NCBI GenBank assembly: GCA_016508695.1
Contig: VNKQ01000007.1
Coordinates: 1,736,001 to 1,800,000 of the forward strand
Length of the DNA: 64,000 bases
Source of the DNA: Hyphodiscus hymeniophilus
Lineage: Eukaryota > Ascomycota > Leotiomycetes > Helotiales > Hyphodiscaceae
Reading direction: 5' to 3'
Shown: in pieces, positions 11,060-21,493 of the stretch
Numbering within the stretch: position 1 is the first letter of the stretch
Layout of the letters: each line of letters begins with the position of its first letter
The notes under the pieces: generated by a model
The model's database searches: none
Seen by the model: only the letters and a program-made list of their open reading frames with translations
Told to the model about the DNA's origin: nothing
Position numbers and translations under genes: made by a program

Positions 11060-12127
11060 TTACTCGTCATCTCCAAAGAAGACCTTGACAGGCAACCAAG
11101 AATCTCCGCAGACCTTGAAACGATCTGGAATGCTATCTAGCTGCTTCACCTCCTCCGAGGTCAACTCCCAGCCATTTAGCTGAAAGTTGCTCTCAATGCG
11201 CGATGGTGTGACAGATTTGGGAATGACGGACCATCCCTTTTGAATACCCCAGGCCAAGAGGACTTGTGCAGTTGTCTTGCCGTGCTTTTCCGCAATTGAT
11301 GCGAGGGTCTTATCGCTATGAAGAGGCGAATCGGTGCTTCCGAGGCAAGAGTAGCCAGTTGAGTGAATTCCTTTAGAGGCGTTGTATGCGACAAGCTTTG
11401 GGGATGGATTATTAGGGTGCAATTCGATCTGGTTGACCGCTGGTACAGTCTATGAAAGTCAGCACGTGCACCGGGCACATTCGAGTATCTTCTTACCTTC
11501 GTAGATGGGTCGTTGAGAAGCTTCTCCAAGTTCTTGATACCAAAGTTCGAGACGCCGATTGCCTTAGCTTTGCCAGTCGCGGGGAGCTTCTGCATCTCCT
11601 TCCACGTATCAATGAAGGTCCAATCTGGGAGATGCTTCTTTGAATCGGCAGGGTCGGTTGAACAAGGCCAATGCATGAGATAAAGATCAACATAGTCAGT
11701 GCCGAGAGATTTCAGCGAAGAATCGATTCCTTCTTGAACTCGCTTGTGCCATGGGTTGTTGAGCTTTGTTGTAAGGAAAATCTCAGACCGTGGGACACCC
11801 GAAGCTTTGATTCCGGCGCCGACTTCAGCCTCGTTGCCATAGGCTAACGCAGTGTCAATGTGGCGATAACCTGCTCTCAACGCCGCTTCCACAGCATGTT
11901 CAACCTCTCCGGGCTTAGATTGCCAAGTTCCCAGTCCAATAGCCGGGATCTTGGCCCCAGTGTTGAGGGTGAAAGTCTTTCTGTTAAAGGGAGCGTGTGA
12001 GCTATAGGGTCGAGGCTTCGCGATCTGGGAACGGAGACTTCCAAGCCTCCGCAGACTTCTGCTTTGACATGAATTGGCTGTAGAATTGGAGAACTTGTGG
12101 AGGGGCTTACTCAGTGACCTTGGACAT
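11060..12127 (-). CDS. NADPH-dependent aldo-keto reductase (GCY1/YPR1-like)
   Basis: This cytosolic oxidoreductase of the AKR superfamily probably acts on glycerol/dihydroxyacetone or other small aldehydes and ketones. Three exons (12127-12111, 11980-11497, 11449-11060) give 296 residues. The first exon is only 17 bases and encodes MSKVT plus part of a codon. The junction restores EKTFTLNTGAKIPAIGLGTW, the usual AKR start. The catalytic tetrad is complete: D48, Y53, K78 and H109 (in LMHWP). The last intron sits just before VPAVNQIELHP, a strongly conserved segment. A C-terminal NADPH-binding IPKSVTPSRIESN motif is present. Substrate within the family is uncertain. Confidence 0.92.
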
Positions 12128-12891
12128 TTTTGCGGCGCTTTCTGGGTAGGATGTTTCTAAAGGTTGGTGGAAAGGGTTAAAAGTTGTGAAAGGGAAAAGT
12201 AGATCTGGGAGACGCCTCAATACTTATAGGCCCCGTCCAAACAAGCTCCGACCATGGAAGAATAGCTAACCCCTGTTGAAGAAGGGAGAGCAAAAACAGA
12301 TGACGCGAATCGGTATCTGCAGGAGGAATACCACCGCCATGATTGGATATTAGTCGGACAACACGCTCCTTCGGGCAACCCAGAGAATCTCCCACTTTTC
12401 ATGCTGTGTCAAGCGGCAGCTAAAGGATAATCCGACGTGCCTCCGAAGCGGCGATGAGGGGGCTTTTGGAGGGGCAGCTCGCGGATTGAGAGTGGGACCT
12501 GTCTATCAATCGCATTTCAGGCTGAATACAAGTGGCAATATGGATAAGCCATGCTCACGAATCAAATGTAGGAATTGGGGGTAATAGTTCTACCGCATGA
12601 GGCGATTCGCCAATGGGAGAAGCAACAAGCGGCTCTACACGCAGGGCTTCCTGCTATGATTCTATGAACGCCGTCATGACAAAGAACTTCGGCTGCAAGG
12701 TTCCTCGTATCTGGAAAGTCGATATTCCGACCTTCATTCGACCCATTCTTGGGGGCGGTGAGCATCATCTATCATTACAATATTTACACACCCCGGTGTG
12801 GGCTGAGACATTTTCCCATGCATTCTAAAGCTCTCAGCCTCGTCCGTAAAGAAACCGTCTCCGAGCACCAACCAAAACGTAATCCTCAACC
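12128..12891. other. Divergent intergenic region
   Basis: Promoters of the aldo-keto reductase (minus) and the NIP30-like gene (plus) must lie here. I see no repeats or recognisable sites, and the small open frames in it have no features of genes. Confidence 0.5.
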
Positions 12892-13673
12892 ATGTCTTCA
12901 GGCTTTGTTTCTGGAGGGACAAACGATGAGCCTGTCAAACGGAGCGACGAATGGCTTGCTGCGCAGCAAGAAATTGAAGCAAACCGACAACGCAAGGCCA
13001 TAGAGGCGCGTCAATCCGATGGCAGGAGCTTGTTCGAGACTCTCGAAGCAAATAAAGGTATTCTCAGCAGTCAACTACCTGCTTAGTCCTAACCCATTGC
13101 TTGGACTGATCACGTAGGGGTGCGTTGAAATAACCAGCTGCCAAGCAAGACGCATTTGAAGAAGCCAATCGACTCAAAAACCAATTTCGATCTCTCGACG
13201 AGGATGAGGTCGAATTCTTGGATTCGGTGCTAGAAAGTACGAGGGCTGAGGAGCAGAGAGTGAAGCGAGAGACGGCGAAGGGATTGGAGCAATTCCGAAA
13301 ACAGCAAGATGAAGCTGATAAGAAGGCCAGGAGAGGTAGCGAAGACGCACAAGCTGCTGATGCAGGATCACCTCTGCTCGAGGGAGAGCAATGGGTTGCA
13401 GGAGGCAGGAAACGTAAGCGCGCGAAGGAGAAAGAAGTGCTCAAGGGTGTGAAGGTTAGGCGCTCCTCGACCACTGAAGAAATAAACAAGCCTCCAGTCG
13501 TTGCGCCATCTTCGTCCAACGGTCTATCCTCAGCAAAGCAACCGGCCGAGAGCACAAAATCTGCAGTTCCTATGGCACGAACGAAGCCAGCTCTGGCCAC
13601 GGCCGAAATATCACCTGCTCCTGCAAAGACTAGCCTGGGTTTGGTTGACTATGGATCAGATGAAGATGACTGA
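12892..13673 (+). CDS. NIP30/FAM192A-domain protein
   Basis: This is a small nuclear-type protein of 233 residues with the N-terminal domain of the NIP30/FAM192A family. In animals that family binds the proteasome activator PA28gamma. Two exons, 12892-13057 and 13138-13673, flank an 80-bp GT-AG intron. The spliced reading gives a long charged helix, with SDEWLAAQQEIEA early and RSLFETLEANKAAKQDAFEE across the junction, then FLDSVLESTRAEE. The second half is low complexity, with a basic RKRKRAKEKEV patch at about 145-155 that could be a nuclear signal, and it ends in an acidic YGSDEDD. Function in fungi is not established. Confidence 0.78.
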
Positions 13674-15114
13674 TAAATTTGTTGCAATTTTGTTTCAAGT
13701 AGAGGAATTGCATCACTTCTTCACGCACCTACGAGCAAGCAATATCGCACTATGTCCTTCCCTCCTATCGCTGTTAGCGGCACAAAGAGTGATTAATGCA
13801 TTACTTTACACTCCTCTACATCATTTTATATACATACTTGAAGACTTTGCAGCCTCTGACTTCAAGACCGCGAAGCCATTCTTGAAAAATGATACATCCA
13901 GTCGTGGAGATCATTGGCGTTCTTTTAGATTGTTGTTAAACCTTCATGGACGGAAATAGAGTTTCTTAATATGATATCAAGAGGTGGATCGTAAGGACCT
14001 GGGCTTCTTGGATACCAGTGACGGGGAGGAAGTCAGCAAAATTTGAGTTAACGACCTGAAAGAGGGCGGTTGTAAGTATCCAACTCTCTGAATAGCATAG
14101 AAACTTCCTTCTCGTCATATTGAAAGTACATTTATACCAAAATTCTAATTGACGCGCCCTTATTACTGTCTTGGTACGCATAATCAGAAGACAAGAAAGC
14201 CCACGCTCTTCTCCCATGCTCCATGCCTGATGCCCACCTTGGGGCTATCAACGCATTATTGGGTCACTCCTCTCCACACAGCGTCTATATACCTCCAGCT
14301 TCAGTGGGCATGGTGCGTTCAGATGAAGCTTGAAGTTAGGGCCAGATAGATACCATCACCTTCACTAGCTACGAATTGTACCTAAAACAAGCCATTAAAT
14401 CTTCAATTTAGTCCTGCAACACCATTTCCAAAAGAATCTTGCCTTTGGTTATTACACAATCATTGATTAGCCTGTGCGTAACAGCACAACCCAATGTTAC
14501 TGCATTACGGAGCAACTAATAGTACAGCGATCGAAAATATCAGTTTTCCAAATTCTCCGGACTAGAACGAGATTTGTCGGTTTTAATCTGCTTTTCCCCC
14601 AAGACAAGCAGGTGTATTGAATTGAAATATCTCTGATTCTATACCGGCACAATTTCGGGTAAGAGGTTTAAGTAAGCGAGAATGAAGGAAATATGTCACA
14701 GGTGAGGTACTGTATCTTGACAGAAATGCCGCCAGTGGTTGATATGGCAGGGACGCAATCACTAGTCAGATAATGTGTGTTACAAGTAAACATGTCACTC
14801 TCTTACCTCGGCATTCCAAGTCACTTGAGCTTTTAGTCTACTCAAATAACGACGTCTGCGGTAGTCGCTTGGATCACTTTCTAGCCTATTATAGGCTAGT
14901 GCGGTCACGTGCAGTTGAACCTCATATTCCAGATCCATCTCCGTAGAATAGCTTCTTCCCTTAGATACAAAATAATACGAATACTCATGCAATTGCAGTA
15001 CCATAGCAACTGAAGTGCTACCAGCAATAGGCCTTTCCCAGCTGGGCCTCGACTTCAATTCTCAGTGCTCCTCCACTTGAAATAAGTCTTTCAGAAAGAG
15101 CCCGTTTACGACGC
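13674..15114. other. Intergenic region upstream of the cluster regulator
   Basis: This 1.4-kb spacer contains the promoter of the second Zn2Cys6 regulator. Apart from the palindromic element at 14867-14922 I see only AT-rich sequence and short non-convincing open frames. I found no CGGCTAnnCGG direct repeat here, unlike in the promoters of the neighbouring enzyme genes. Confidence 0.5.
14867..14922 (-). repeat. Palindromic element, copy A (inverted relative to copy B)
   Basis: The core CTAGCCTATTATAGGCTAG at 14881-14899 is an almost perfect palindrome able to form a stem of eight pairs. Read on the minus strand, the flanks AGGTTC, TGCACGTGA and AAAGTG match those of a second copy at 25058-25113 over about 56 bp at roughly 80% identity. 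It lies about 200 bp before the start codon of the Zn2Cys6 regulator. Confidence 0.7.
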
Positions 15115-17007
15115 ATGTCCGAACTTCGCCCAAAGAAACTCCTCCGTACATCCCGTGCGTGTAAGTTTTAGAACAGCCTCCTCGTATAATCTCTACTGAC
15201 GCCGAACAGGTGACTTTTGTCACAAGCGGAGCATTCGATGCAAGCCAAGTAGCTCCAAGCCGGGCTCCTGTGAGAACTGTATTGATTTCGCGCTTTCGTG
15301 TACTTATAATCGCCCCACCAAGAGGGGCCGTGGTCGTCAAAAGCCGCCTGATGAGCCAGTGGGCACAAACAGCAATGCTGGCATCACAAGGGATCACGAT
15401 GCAGTTTTACTACCACATGGAGGGCGGTCACAATCAGAAACTACGATAGATTCACCTTTGTTAGCTAGATCGACGCCTCCAGATGCTTCATGGAAAGCGT
15501 TTGCTTCTGTTTCGCACTCCCTTATTAGTGACTTGATTGATATTTACTTTCAAGTGGTTTATCCAATGTCAGTCCGTTGCGCCTTGATTATAACCCACTA
15601 TGCTAAATCATAGACACCTACAGCTTCCCTTTCTTTGATCGCCAGTCCTTGCTGGATCGAATCAATCGCCAGGTTTACCTCGAGGACCGAGACTTCTTCG
15701 CGGCGCTCATGTCGGCATGTGCAATAGCCGCCGGGCGTGTTGAAGATGGAAGCGTACCAACCAGTACCGGCGGCCAACTATGCAAACCTGAAGTTAAGCC
15801 CAGCATCTTTTTCGCAGCGGCTGAGGAGTCCTTGCCTCAGGACATTATCAAAGCTGCCAATCTAGACGCACTCAAAGCATACCCCCTTCTGGCGCTCGCT
15901 GCTATCCAGGGACAGGAGATTGAGGCGATGCACAAATATATAGGCCAATACTTCGCTATTTTGTCCATCAAGCGTTGGCATGATGAAGGAAACTGGCCCA
16001 GACAATGGAATTCTATGGAGCGAGATGAAATGCGACGGGTTGTGAGTCAATATGTACTCGTTGTGGCTGGAAGCTGATTTGAGAAGTATTGGTCGACCTA
16101 CACACTTGATGTCTATTCATCGATTGTCTGGAATGGTTGTGTCCACTTTCAAGAGGCACACTCCCAAGTTCAGTATCCGTCGGAAGCGCCTACCACGGAA
16201 TACCTTCCCCTAGATTCTCTCACTCCTAGCTGGATGGTAGGCTGGAATTTCACCACCGATCTTTACCGGGTACTTGAACACGCGGTGTCACGGTTCCGCA
16301 CGCAAACATCGCGGTTCAATATCCTGGATATGGCTACACCGTCTTCCCCAACATTCAGCTTGGGCGTGAGCAGTAGAATTAATGCCCTATTCTCCGAATT
16401 ACCAGATATCTTCAAGACCATCAAAGAAATGTCCGGTAGTCCCGCTCAAGATATTTATGGCTTTCAAGCTGCGAATATTCAAGCAACATCAGCTTTGCTT
16501 CGCATGATGCTGTTCTCCGTCGAAGCTGGAAATGATGTGGACAAGAAATGCTCGGTGGCCAGCCAATTGCTGGAAGTATTTCATCAAATTCCAAAACCTT
16601 TTTGGAGAGCTATTGGCGCACCATTGGTCTACCACCTATCGGGAATCGGTCACATTCTCGGGTCGGTCATCAATACTCCTCTGACCGAGACATCATATTC
16701 CAAGGTTAGAGGGCTGCTGGTATCTATGGCCGCTTTGCTCGAATCACTGGAATCAGTTCTGCATAAAAGCGCAGGCGCCGGCAGATCCTTATTGGAGCAA
16801 GTAGACCGAATTGATCAGTTTATGGCATCTGAGAGACAGCATATCGACGCAAGATTCGCCCAGGCAGCAGAAAGCACTGCGGATAACTGGGCCAATATAC
16901 TCGAACACGAAACCTCACCCCAATACCAGCTGCCAGATGATATTTTGTTGGACTGGACCTGGCCTCTCGACTTCACCACCGACAACTCATTCATGTTTCT
17001 TCAATAA
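15115..17007 (+). CDS. Zn2Cys6 transcription factor, candidate regulator of the adjoining sugar cluster
   Basis: This nuclear activator or repressor of 580 residues has four exons: 15115-15160, 15210-15567, 15624-16041 and 16087-17007. The introns are 49, 56 and 45 bp. The zinc cluster is at the extreme N-terminus (C16, C19, C26, C36, C39, C46), split by the first intron inside C16. A basic linker follows, then the fungal-specific regulatory domain (middle homology region), recognised by VYPIFPFFDRQSLLDRI, by YPLLALAAIQGQEIEAMHKY and by YWSTYTLDVYSSIVWNG. These are hallmarks of the xylanolytic-activator type. The last junction (V|YWS) is less certain. It ends 69 bp from the convergent levoglucosan kinase gene. 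CGG-N5-CGG repeats in the neighbouring promoters fit binding by this class, but the pairing is inferred. Confidence 0.88.
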
Positions 17008-17076
17008 CACATCTACGAAAATCATTTCTACAATCGCCATGTGACGCTGTTCGAATCTTAATCAAGTGTGATTTGG

Positions 17077-18525
17077 TTACCATTTATTATCGAAGACTTT
17101 GCCATCAACATAGTTCACCATCTTCTTCACAGGTGGCAAATGTTTTTGACCTGCGCCGAATAGCATACCCTTGTACATCACTTCGCGGTAATTCTCTCCG
17201 GGCGCCACCTTCCCAAGCACGTAATCCCTACGAGTCTCGACCCTCGTTGGTACCGGAATACTTCTTCCAACTACGGCCTCCATTCCTTGCCAAGCGAAGG
17301 TGATTGCTTCCTTTGCGCTCCCACCAACGCCAGCAGCATCGAGCATCATGATCTTTGCTCTCGGATAATGTGCCTGAATATACTTCGATATGTTTGGGTT
17401 GAAAGCTCCGCCTCCGCACATGAAAATCTCTTCGATCTCCAGTCCTTTCGGTTGGTATCTCTGATAATGGTCCACAATCGCCTGCGCTGTGATTCGTGTC
17501 ACGGTTGCAACTACGTCATCCGGACTCATTCCCAGACCCTCCGCTTCTTTGAGGAGATCATGCGCGAGCGTATCTCGAAAGACTTCACGACCAGTCGTCT
17601 TTGGTGGATCCTGCGCAAAGTATTTGTTGTCCCGCAGGAATTTGTCGACAAGCTCCTGGTTGACTGTGCCGCGAGCCCCCATCTCGCCGTCCCTGTCATA
17701 TTCTTGCTCCCCATTGGTGTAGTGTCGAACAACCGCATCGATAAACACGTTTCCTGGTCCGGTGTCGAAGTCATAGCACTGCTCGGCGCCGCCATGAGTC
17801 TCTGGTGGGATGAAACAAACGTTGGCAATACCGCCAATGTTTTGGCACGCCCGGAGCTTGGTTGGATGAGCGAGGAGTAGTGAATCGAAGAATGCGATCA
17901 GTGGGGCACCCTGTCTTCCAGCAGCTTGGTCTGAAACCCTGAAGTCGGTGACAGTGGTGATGCCAGTTCTGGATGCGATGAACGTGCCTTCGGCATATGT
18001 CAAAGCAGACCTTATTTGACCCTTTTCGGGCATGGAGAGCAACCAAATCGTTTGTCCATGCGATCCAATCACATCAACCGTCGACTTTTCCACGTTGTTC
18101 TCCTTGAGGAATTGGAGTGCTGCCGAAGCGAACACTTCTCCGAGCTGCACATTTACCTCGGACATTTCCGAGGGACTGGTCTTGTCGTGGTAAATCATGT
18201 TCATAACCCGCTTCTTCACCACAGGCTCCAGTGGAATCTCGCCGTACTTGAGTAACTCGAAATGCATCGGAGCCTCTGGGCTCTCTTGACGGAAACGGCA
18301 TAATGCGCAATCAATGCCATCCTGCAATATCATTAGACACTCGAATCGTATAACGGGGCAGCAACCACAAACCATTGATGTTCCACTATTCATACCTAGC
18401 ACTGTGAGATCGAGAGGCGCATGCAAAGTCCCATTCGCATGATTCGTGGTACCATTCGTATGCGTTGAGTCCCCATTCGTATGGCCGTTTGGACGAGCCG
18501 AAACGCCATTCGTAGTACCAGTCAT
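17077..18525 (-). CDS. LGK: Levoglucosan kinase (AnmK-like fold)
   Basis: Predicted to hydrolyse the 1,6-anhydro bridge of levoglucosan and phosphorylate it with ATP to glucose 6-phosphate, feeding glycolysis. Exons are 18525-18373 and 18321-17077. The 51-bp intron is a multiple of three and has no stop, so it is easily missed. Removing it restores the phosphate-binding LGMNSGTSMDGIDCAL. The 465-residue product has SHGQTIWLL at 138-146, TDFRVSDQAAGRQGAPL, the catalytic-aspartate segment FDTGPGNVF at 236-244 and CGGGAFNPN near the C-terminus. It closely resembles the Lipomyces starkeyi levoglucosan kinase as I remember it, more than bacterial anhydro-N-acetylmuramate kinases. The first 36 residues are low complexity with HTNG repeats. 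An in-frame ATG at 18648 would add 41 residues. Two CGG-N5-CGG repeats lie upstream. Confidence 0.9.
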   Translation of the reverse strand: MTGTTNGVSARPNGHTNGDSTHTNGTTNHANGTLHAPLDLTVLGMNSGTSMVCGCCPVIRFECLMILQDGIDCALCRFRQESPEAPMHFELLKYGEIPLEPVVKKRVMNMIYHDKTSPSEMSEVNVQLGEVFASAALQFLKENNVEKSTVDVIGSHGQTIWLLSMPEKGQIRSALTYAEGTFIASRTGITTVTDFRVSDQAAGRQGAPLIAFFDSLLLAHPTKLRACQNIGGIANVCFIPPETHGGAEQCYDFDTGPGNVFIDAVVRHYTNGEQEYDRDGEMGARGTVNQELVDKFLRDNKYFAQDPPKTTGREVFRDTLAHDLLKEAEGLGMSPDDVVATVTRITAQAIVDHYQRYQPKGLEIEEIFMCGGGAFNPNISKYIQAHYPRAKIMMLDAAGVGGSAKEAITFAWQGMEAVVGRSIPVPTRVETRRDYVLGKVAPGENYREVMYKGMLFGAGQKHLPPVKKMVNYVDGKVFDNKW

Positions 18526-18746
18526 TCTGAAGTATATTGGGTATTGACTCTCTGCTCGTTCCAAAGCAATGATGAACGAAGTTGCAGTCCAAAGAGCTTC
18601 TTGGATATGTTGAAAGTGTAGCTTGGGGAATTTAAATGGCCGAGGCAAATAAATCCCTGGTCGTCCGAACCGCTAAGCTGAACCTTTCTGGATGGACAAG
18701 TTTCGTTCTTGCCCCTGCACGCTAAGACTTAGTAAATCGTCCCTCA

Positions 18747-18757
18747 CGGCTAAGCGG
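18747..18757 (+). promoter_or_regulatory. CGG-N5-CGG direct repeat, kinase promoter site 1
   Basis: CGGCTAAGCGG is a direct repeat of CGG triplets separated by five bases. It is 222 bp before the preferred kinase start and 99 bp before the alternative upstream start. Spacing and core match the sites in the other cluster promoters. Confidence 0.65.
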
Positions 18758-18824
18758 TTAGAGAGGAAAAGGGGGTCCAGATGATACGGAGGTACCCCAC
18801 ATGGAGTCCCCAAATAATCGTTGA

Positions 18825-18835
18825 CGGCTACACGG
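18825..18835 (+). promoter_or_regulatory. CGG-N5-CGG direct repeat, kinase promoter site 2
   Basis: CGGCTACACGG repeats the same core 78 bp from site 1 on the same strand. It is the reverse complement of the core in the transporter promoter arrays. Confidence 0.65.
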
Positions 18836-19355
18836 CGTAACAGGTCCACGACTCCACTTGCCACTTGGTACAATAGCTGAAAATGGCTTACAAGGGCTTG
18901 GTGTAATGATAATACGTAAGTCTATTATATCGGGGCAACATACTACTAGGGACGGTACTATTGTACGGCATGGATAGTTTGCCATTTTGGGCCCGTGCAC
19001 GCTCCATGCGTTTGTTGGAACTTCGGGACACACCCTGATACATACAGTAGGAATCTGCACATGGGGTCGCGTGGCCATGTCGCCCGTTGACAAGATATTC
19101 CATATGGGTCGTTGAGTATTGAGTAGAGTGTTGAATATCTTAGGATATCTTACGGAACATGAGCATGAGCAGCGTAGACACTTTTGACTTTACTAGATGC
19201 TTTTGCACAAGCTTTTTCACGATTTGGGTAAGGAAAGGGAAATTGGTGGGAGATGAGTTCATGGTGGCTTCATGCGTCGTTAGGGATACGCGAAAGCACT
19301 TTAAATAAGGGATTTTACATTGTTTGATACTTTGATAGTGGGATTTAAACTATCT

Positions 19356-20534
19356 TCAGACCGCTTCCAACGCATCATCATACGTGATATGAGAAAGTTT
19401 ACGAGCTTGATCCAAATAGCCCAGCACTCGCAAGCTCTCTTCTGCTCCGATAACCACTCCCGGGCCCTGCGCCGACCGCTGCTCCATGACCTTCTGCGCG
19501 ATCACATCGGCCTGGTACCAGATCCCCCAGCCCCTCTCCACCGGTCTGTCGATGACCTCCTCCTTCTCGATCCCATCCGAGCCCACGAACTCGTCTCCGT
19601 ACCACTGCACGTGCAACTGCTCCGGGCGGATGGGGGGGAACGACACCGCGACCGACGCCTTGGTCGCCTCGATGCGGACTGCCGGCGCGGATCGCTTCGC
19701 TTGCAGGCGCTGGTAGAAGGAGGGTTTGCTGGAGCCCGGGAGCGTCATGCTCGTGGTGATGATGCCGACGGCAGTCTGTCGGTCCGAGCCCTTCGCGTGC
19801 TTAGAGAGCACGACCGTGTCGATGTCGTCGACTTCGTTGGGAACGCCCGGTACGCTCATCGAGCTCGCGTGCACCACGTCCGTCGTGCTCGTGCCCTCAT
19901 CGAGTCCGTTCAGTGCGATATCCGCCCATGTGAGGGCGTACACGCCTTGGTCTAGAAGACTCCCGGCTCCTGCCTGCTTGTCGAGAAATCTAGACGAGTG
20001 CGAGAGGTCTGGGGAGACTATGGGAAAGGAAAACTCGGCATATACGCGTTTGACCTCGCCGATTTTTGGTAGGAGCTCCTCCTGGAAGTATCTCGTGGCA
20101 GGGAGATATCGTGTCCACATTGCTTCCATCAAGACGACGCCCTGCTGCACGGCCAACTCAACCAGCTTCTCGTACTGGGGACGGTTCATGGTCGCCGGCT
20201 TTTCAACCAGGACATTGCGTTTGTGGTGTAGAGCTCTCAGGACGTGTTGATAATGCAGCGGATGGGGAGTTGAGATGTAAACGATGTCGAATTCGCCCTT
20301 CTCCAGCATCTCCTCCCAGGACTGATAGAGCGTGATGGAGTCCGCATTTGGGATCTTGTATTCGTTGAACCATGAAGCTGCGCGTTCTTTGGAACCGGTC
20401 GTGCTCACTGCGACCAGTTCGTGCGAGATGCGCTCCGAGGCTTCCCGTGGGAGCAGGATGTCAGGTAGGAAGACTCCCGCGATGCTGGAGAGTGAAAGAG
20501 CTGCCCAGCGGCATGTGATTTTGTCTTGGGCCAT
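19356..20534 (-). CDS. Gfo/Idh/MocA-family NAD(P)-dependent oxidoreductase
   Basis: This 392-residue single-exon enzyme belongs to the family that includes dimeric dihydrodiol dehydrogenase, NADP xylose dehydrogenase and bacterial levoglucosan dehydrogenase. It has the Rossmann N-domain, the VYISTPHPLHY segment at 85-95 and the signature VLVEKP at 108-113 with catalytic K112. MEAMWTRYLPA and GVYALTWAD lie in the substrate domain. The usual glycine-rich loop after the first strand is degenerate (LSLSSIAG at about 13-20), which is odd and may alter cofactor binding. It lies between the kinase and SDR genes on the same strand, with a triple CGG-N5 repeat in its promoter. A role in oxidising or reducing an anhydrosugar or its 3-keto form is inferred from context only. 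Confidence 0.88.
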   Translation of the reverse strand: MAQDKITCRWAALSLSSIAGVFLPDILLPREASERISHELVAVSTTGSKERAASWFNEYKIPNADSITLYQSWEEMLEKGEFDIVYISTPHPLHYQHVLRALHHKRNVLVEKPATMNRPQYEKLVELAVQQGVVLMEAMWTRYLPATRYFQEELLPKIGEVKRVYAEFSFPIVSPDLSHSSRFLDKQAGAGSLLDQGVYALTWADIALNGLDEGTSTTDVVHASSMSVPGVPNEVDDIDTVVLSKHAKGSDRQTAVGIITTSMTLPGSSKPSFYQRLQAKRSAPAVRIEATKASVAVSFPPIRPEQLHVQWYGDEFVGSDGIEKEEVIDRPVERGWGIWYQADVIAQKVMEQRSAQGPGVVIGAEESLRVLGYLDQARKLSHITYDDALEAV

Positions 20535-21493
20535 GGCGTGAGGTCAAGTCGTGCAGTGAATCTTCAAGATACATAAAACATAGGAGGAAATAGTAACGTC
20601 ACCTTATATAAAACCGCTGCCTTTTTCTAAGCTGGAACAACGATAATCCGGAGGCACTGAAAGATGGACGAACCTTTGCATCTAGTCACTTCCAAGCTAC
20701 GCGGCCGTTCCGGAACCCATCGAGCGATCCCAATGACTATCGCCGCGCTATTCCAACGTGTGTTGATCATGTGAGGGACCAATTTCTGGAGAAATGGGAT
20801 CTTATCGCCATGTAGCCGCTTAGCCGTGAAGCCGTTCATGTGACTACGGCAGTTGATGTTGTGCATCCCGCTACTGTAATGCAGGAGAGAGGAGAGGCTC
20901 AGGCTAATGATTGCCCACCACCCCACCACTCCACGTGACCACTTGGATTCCCCCCATCGATGATCGATCTCTCATACTAACTTCGTCTGTGCGCTCTTGT
21001 ACAGGGCTAGCTAGTCCCGTGACTTTCTAAACCTTCCCCCCCGTTACCTAGTTAGGGCTTGGCTTGGGGCTGGGGTTACGCTCAGGTCATTTGGTTTTTG
21101 TTTTGGGTCGGGCGAAAAATGGTTAAAAAAAACAAACCTTTACGTCGGAATTTGTGTAGGAGTTGATGGTGAGCCAGGAGCTGGGAGGTGGTCGTAGCCA
21201 CAACACCCAATGTGAACTGTATATCCGCGAAAATGTCCTTCGAATATGACAGTTGCCCATGTCCTTGAGATTCCGCTTGTCGTTTGCATAATCTATGTCG
21301 TTCAAAGAGGTCAAATGTCTATGTTCGTCGTAGTGCCCACGCGGGCCACGGTGGTGTGCGGAGACCATGCCATGCGTTCCTCACAGTGACGACTCACGAG
21401 GAGGCTAGTAGATATCATTGACTGGCAAGCTTAGATTCCCGAAGTCTTCAGGTTGAATTCATCTTGCTCCTGATAGCTAATATACATAATTCA
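20535..21493. other. Promoter of the MocA-type gene and 3' flank of the SDR gene
   Basis: A 959-bp spacer with the triple CGG-N5 array at 20816-20834. A further partial match (AGCTACGCGG) lies near 20695-20704. No gene is supported. Confidence 0.55.
20816..20834 (-). promoter_or_regulatory. Triple CGG-N5 direct repeat, MocA-type gene promoter
   Basis: On the minus strand three CGG triplets follow each other with exactly five bases between them (CGG-CTTCA-CGG-CTAAG-CGG). The array is about 282 bp before the start codon at 20534. Confidence 0.65.

Larger units (their letters stand above)
18526..19355. other. Promoter of the levoglucosan kinase gene and 3' flank of the MocA-type gene
   Basis: This 830-bp region carries the two CGG-N5-CGG repeats given separately and a weaker half-match (CCGCTAAGC) at about 18670. 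Nothing else can be supported as a gene. Confidence 0.6.

Noticed and set aside
17045..17066. GTTCGAATC resembling a tRNA B box
   Set aside because: No A box or cloverleaf partner at the proper distance; it lies just after the regulator's stop codon.
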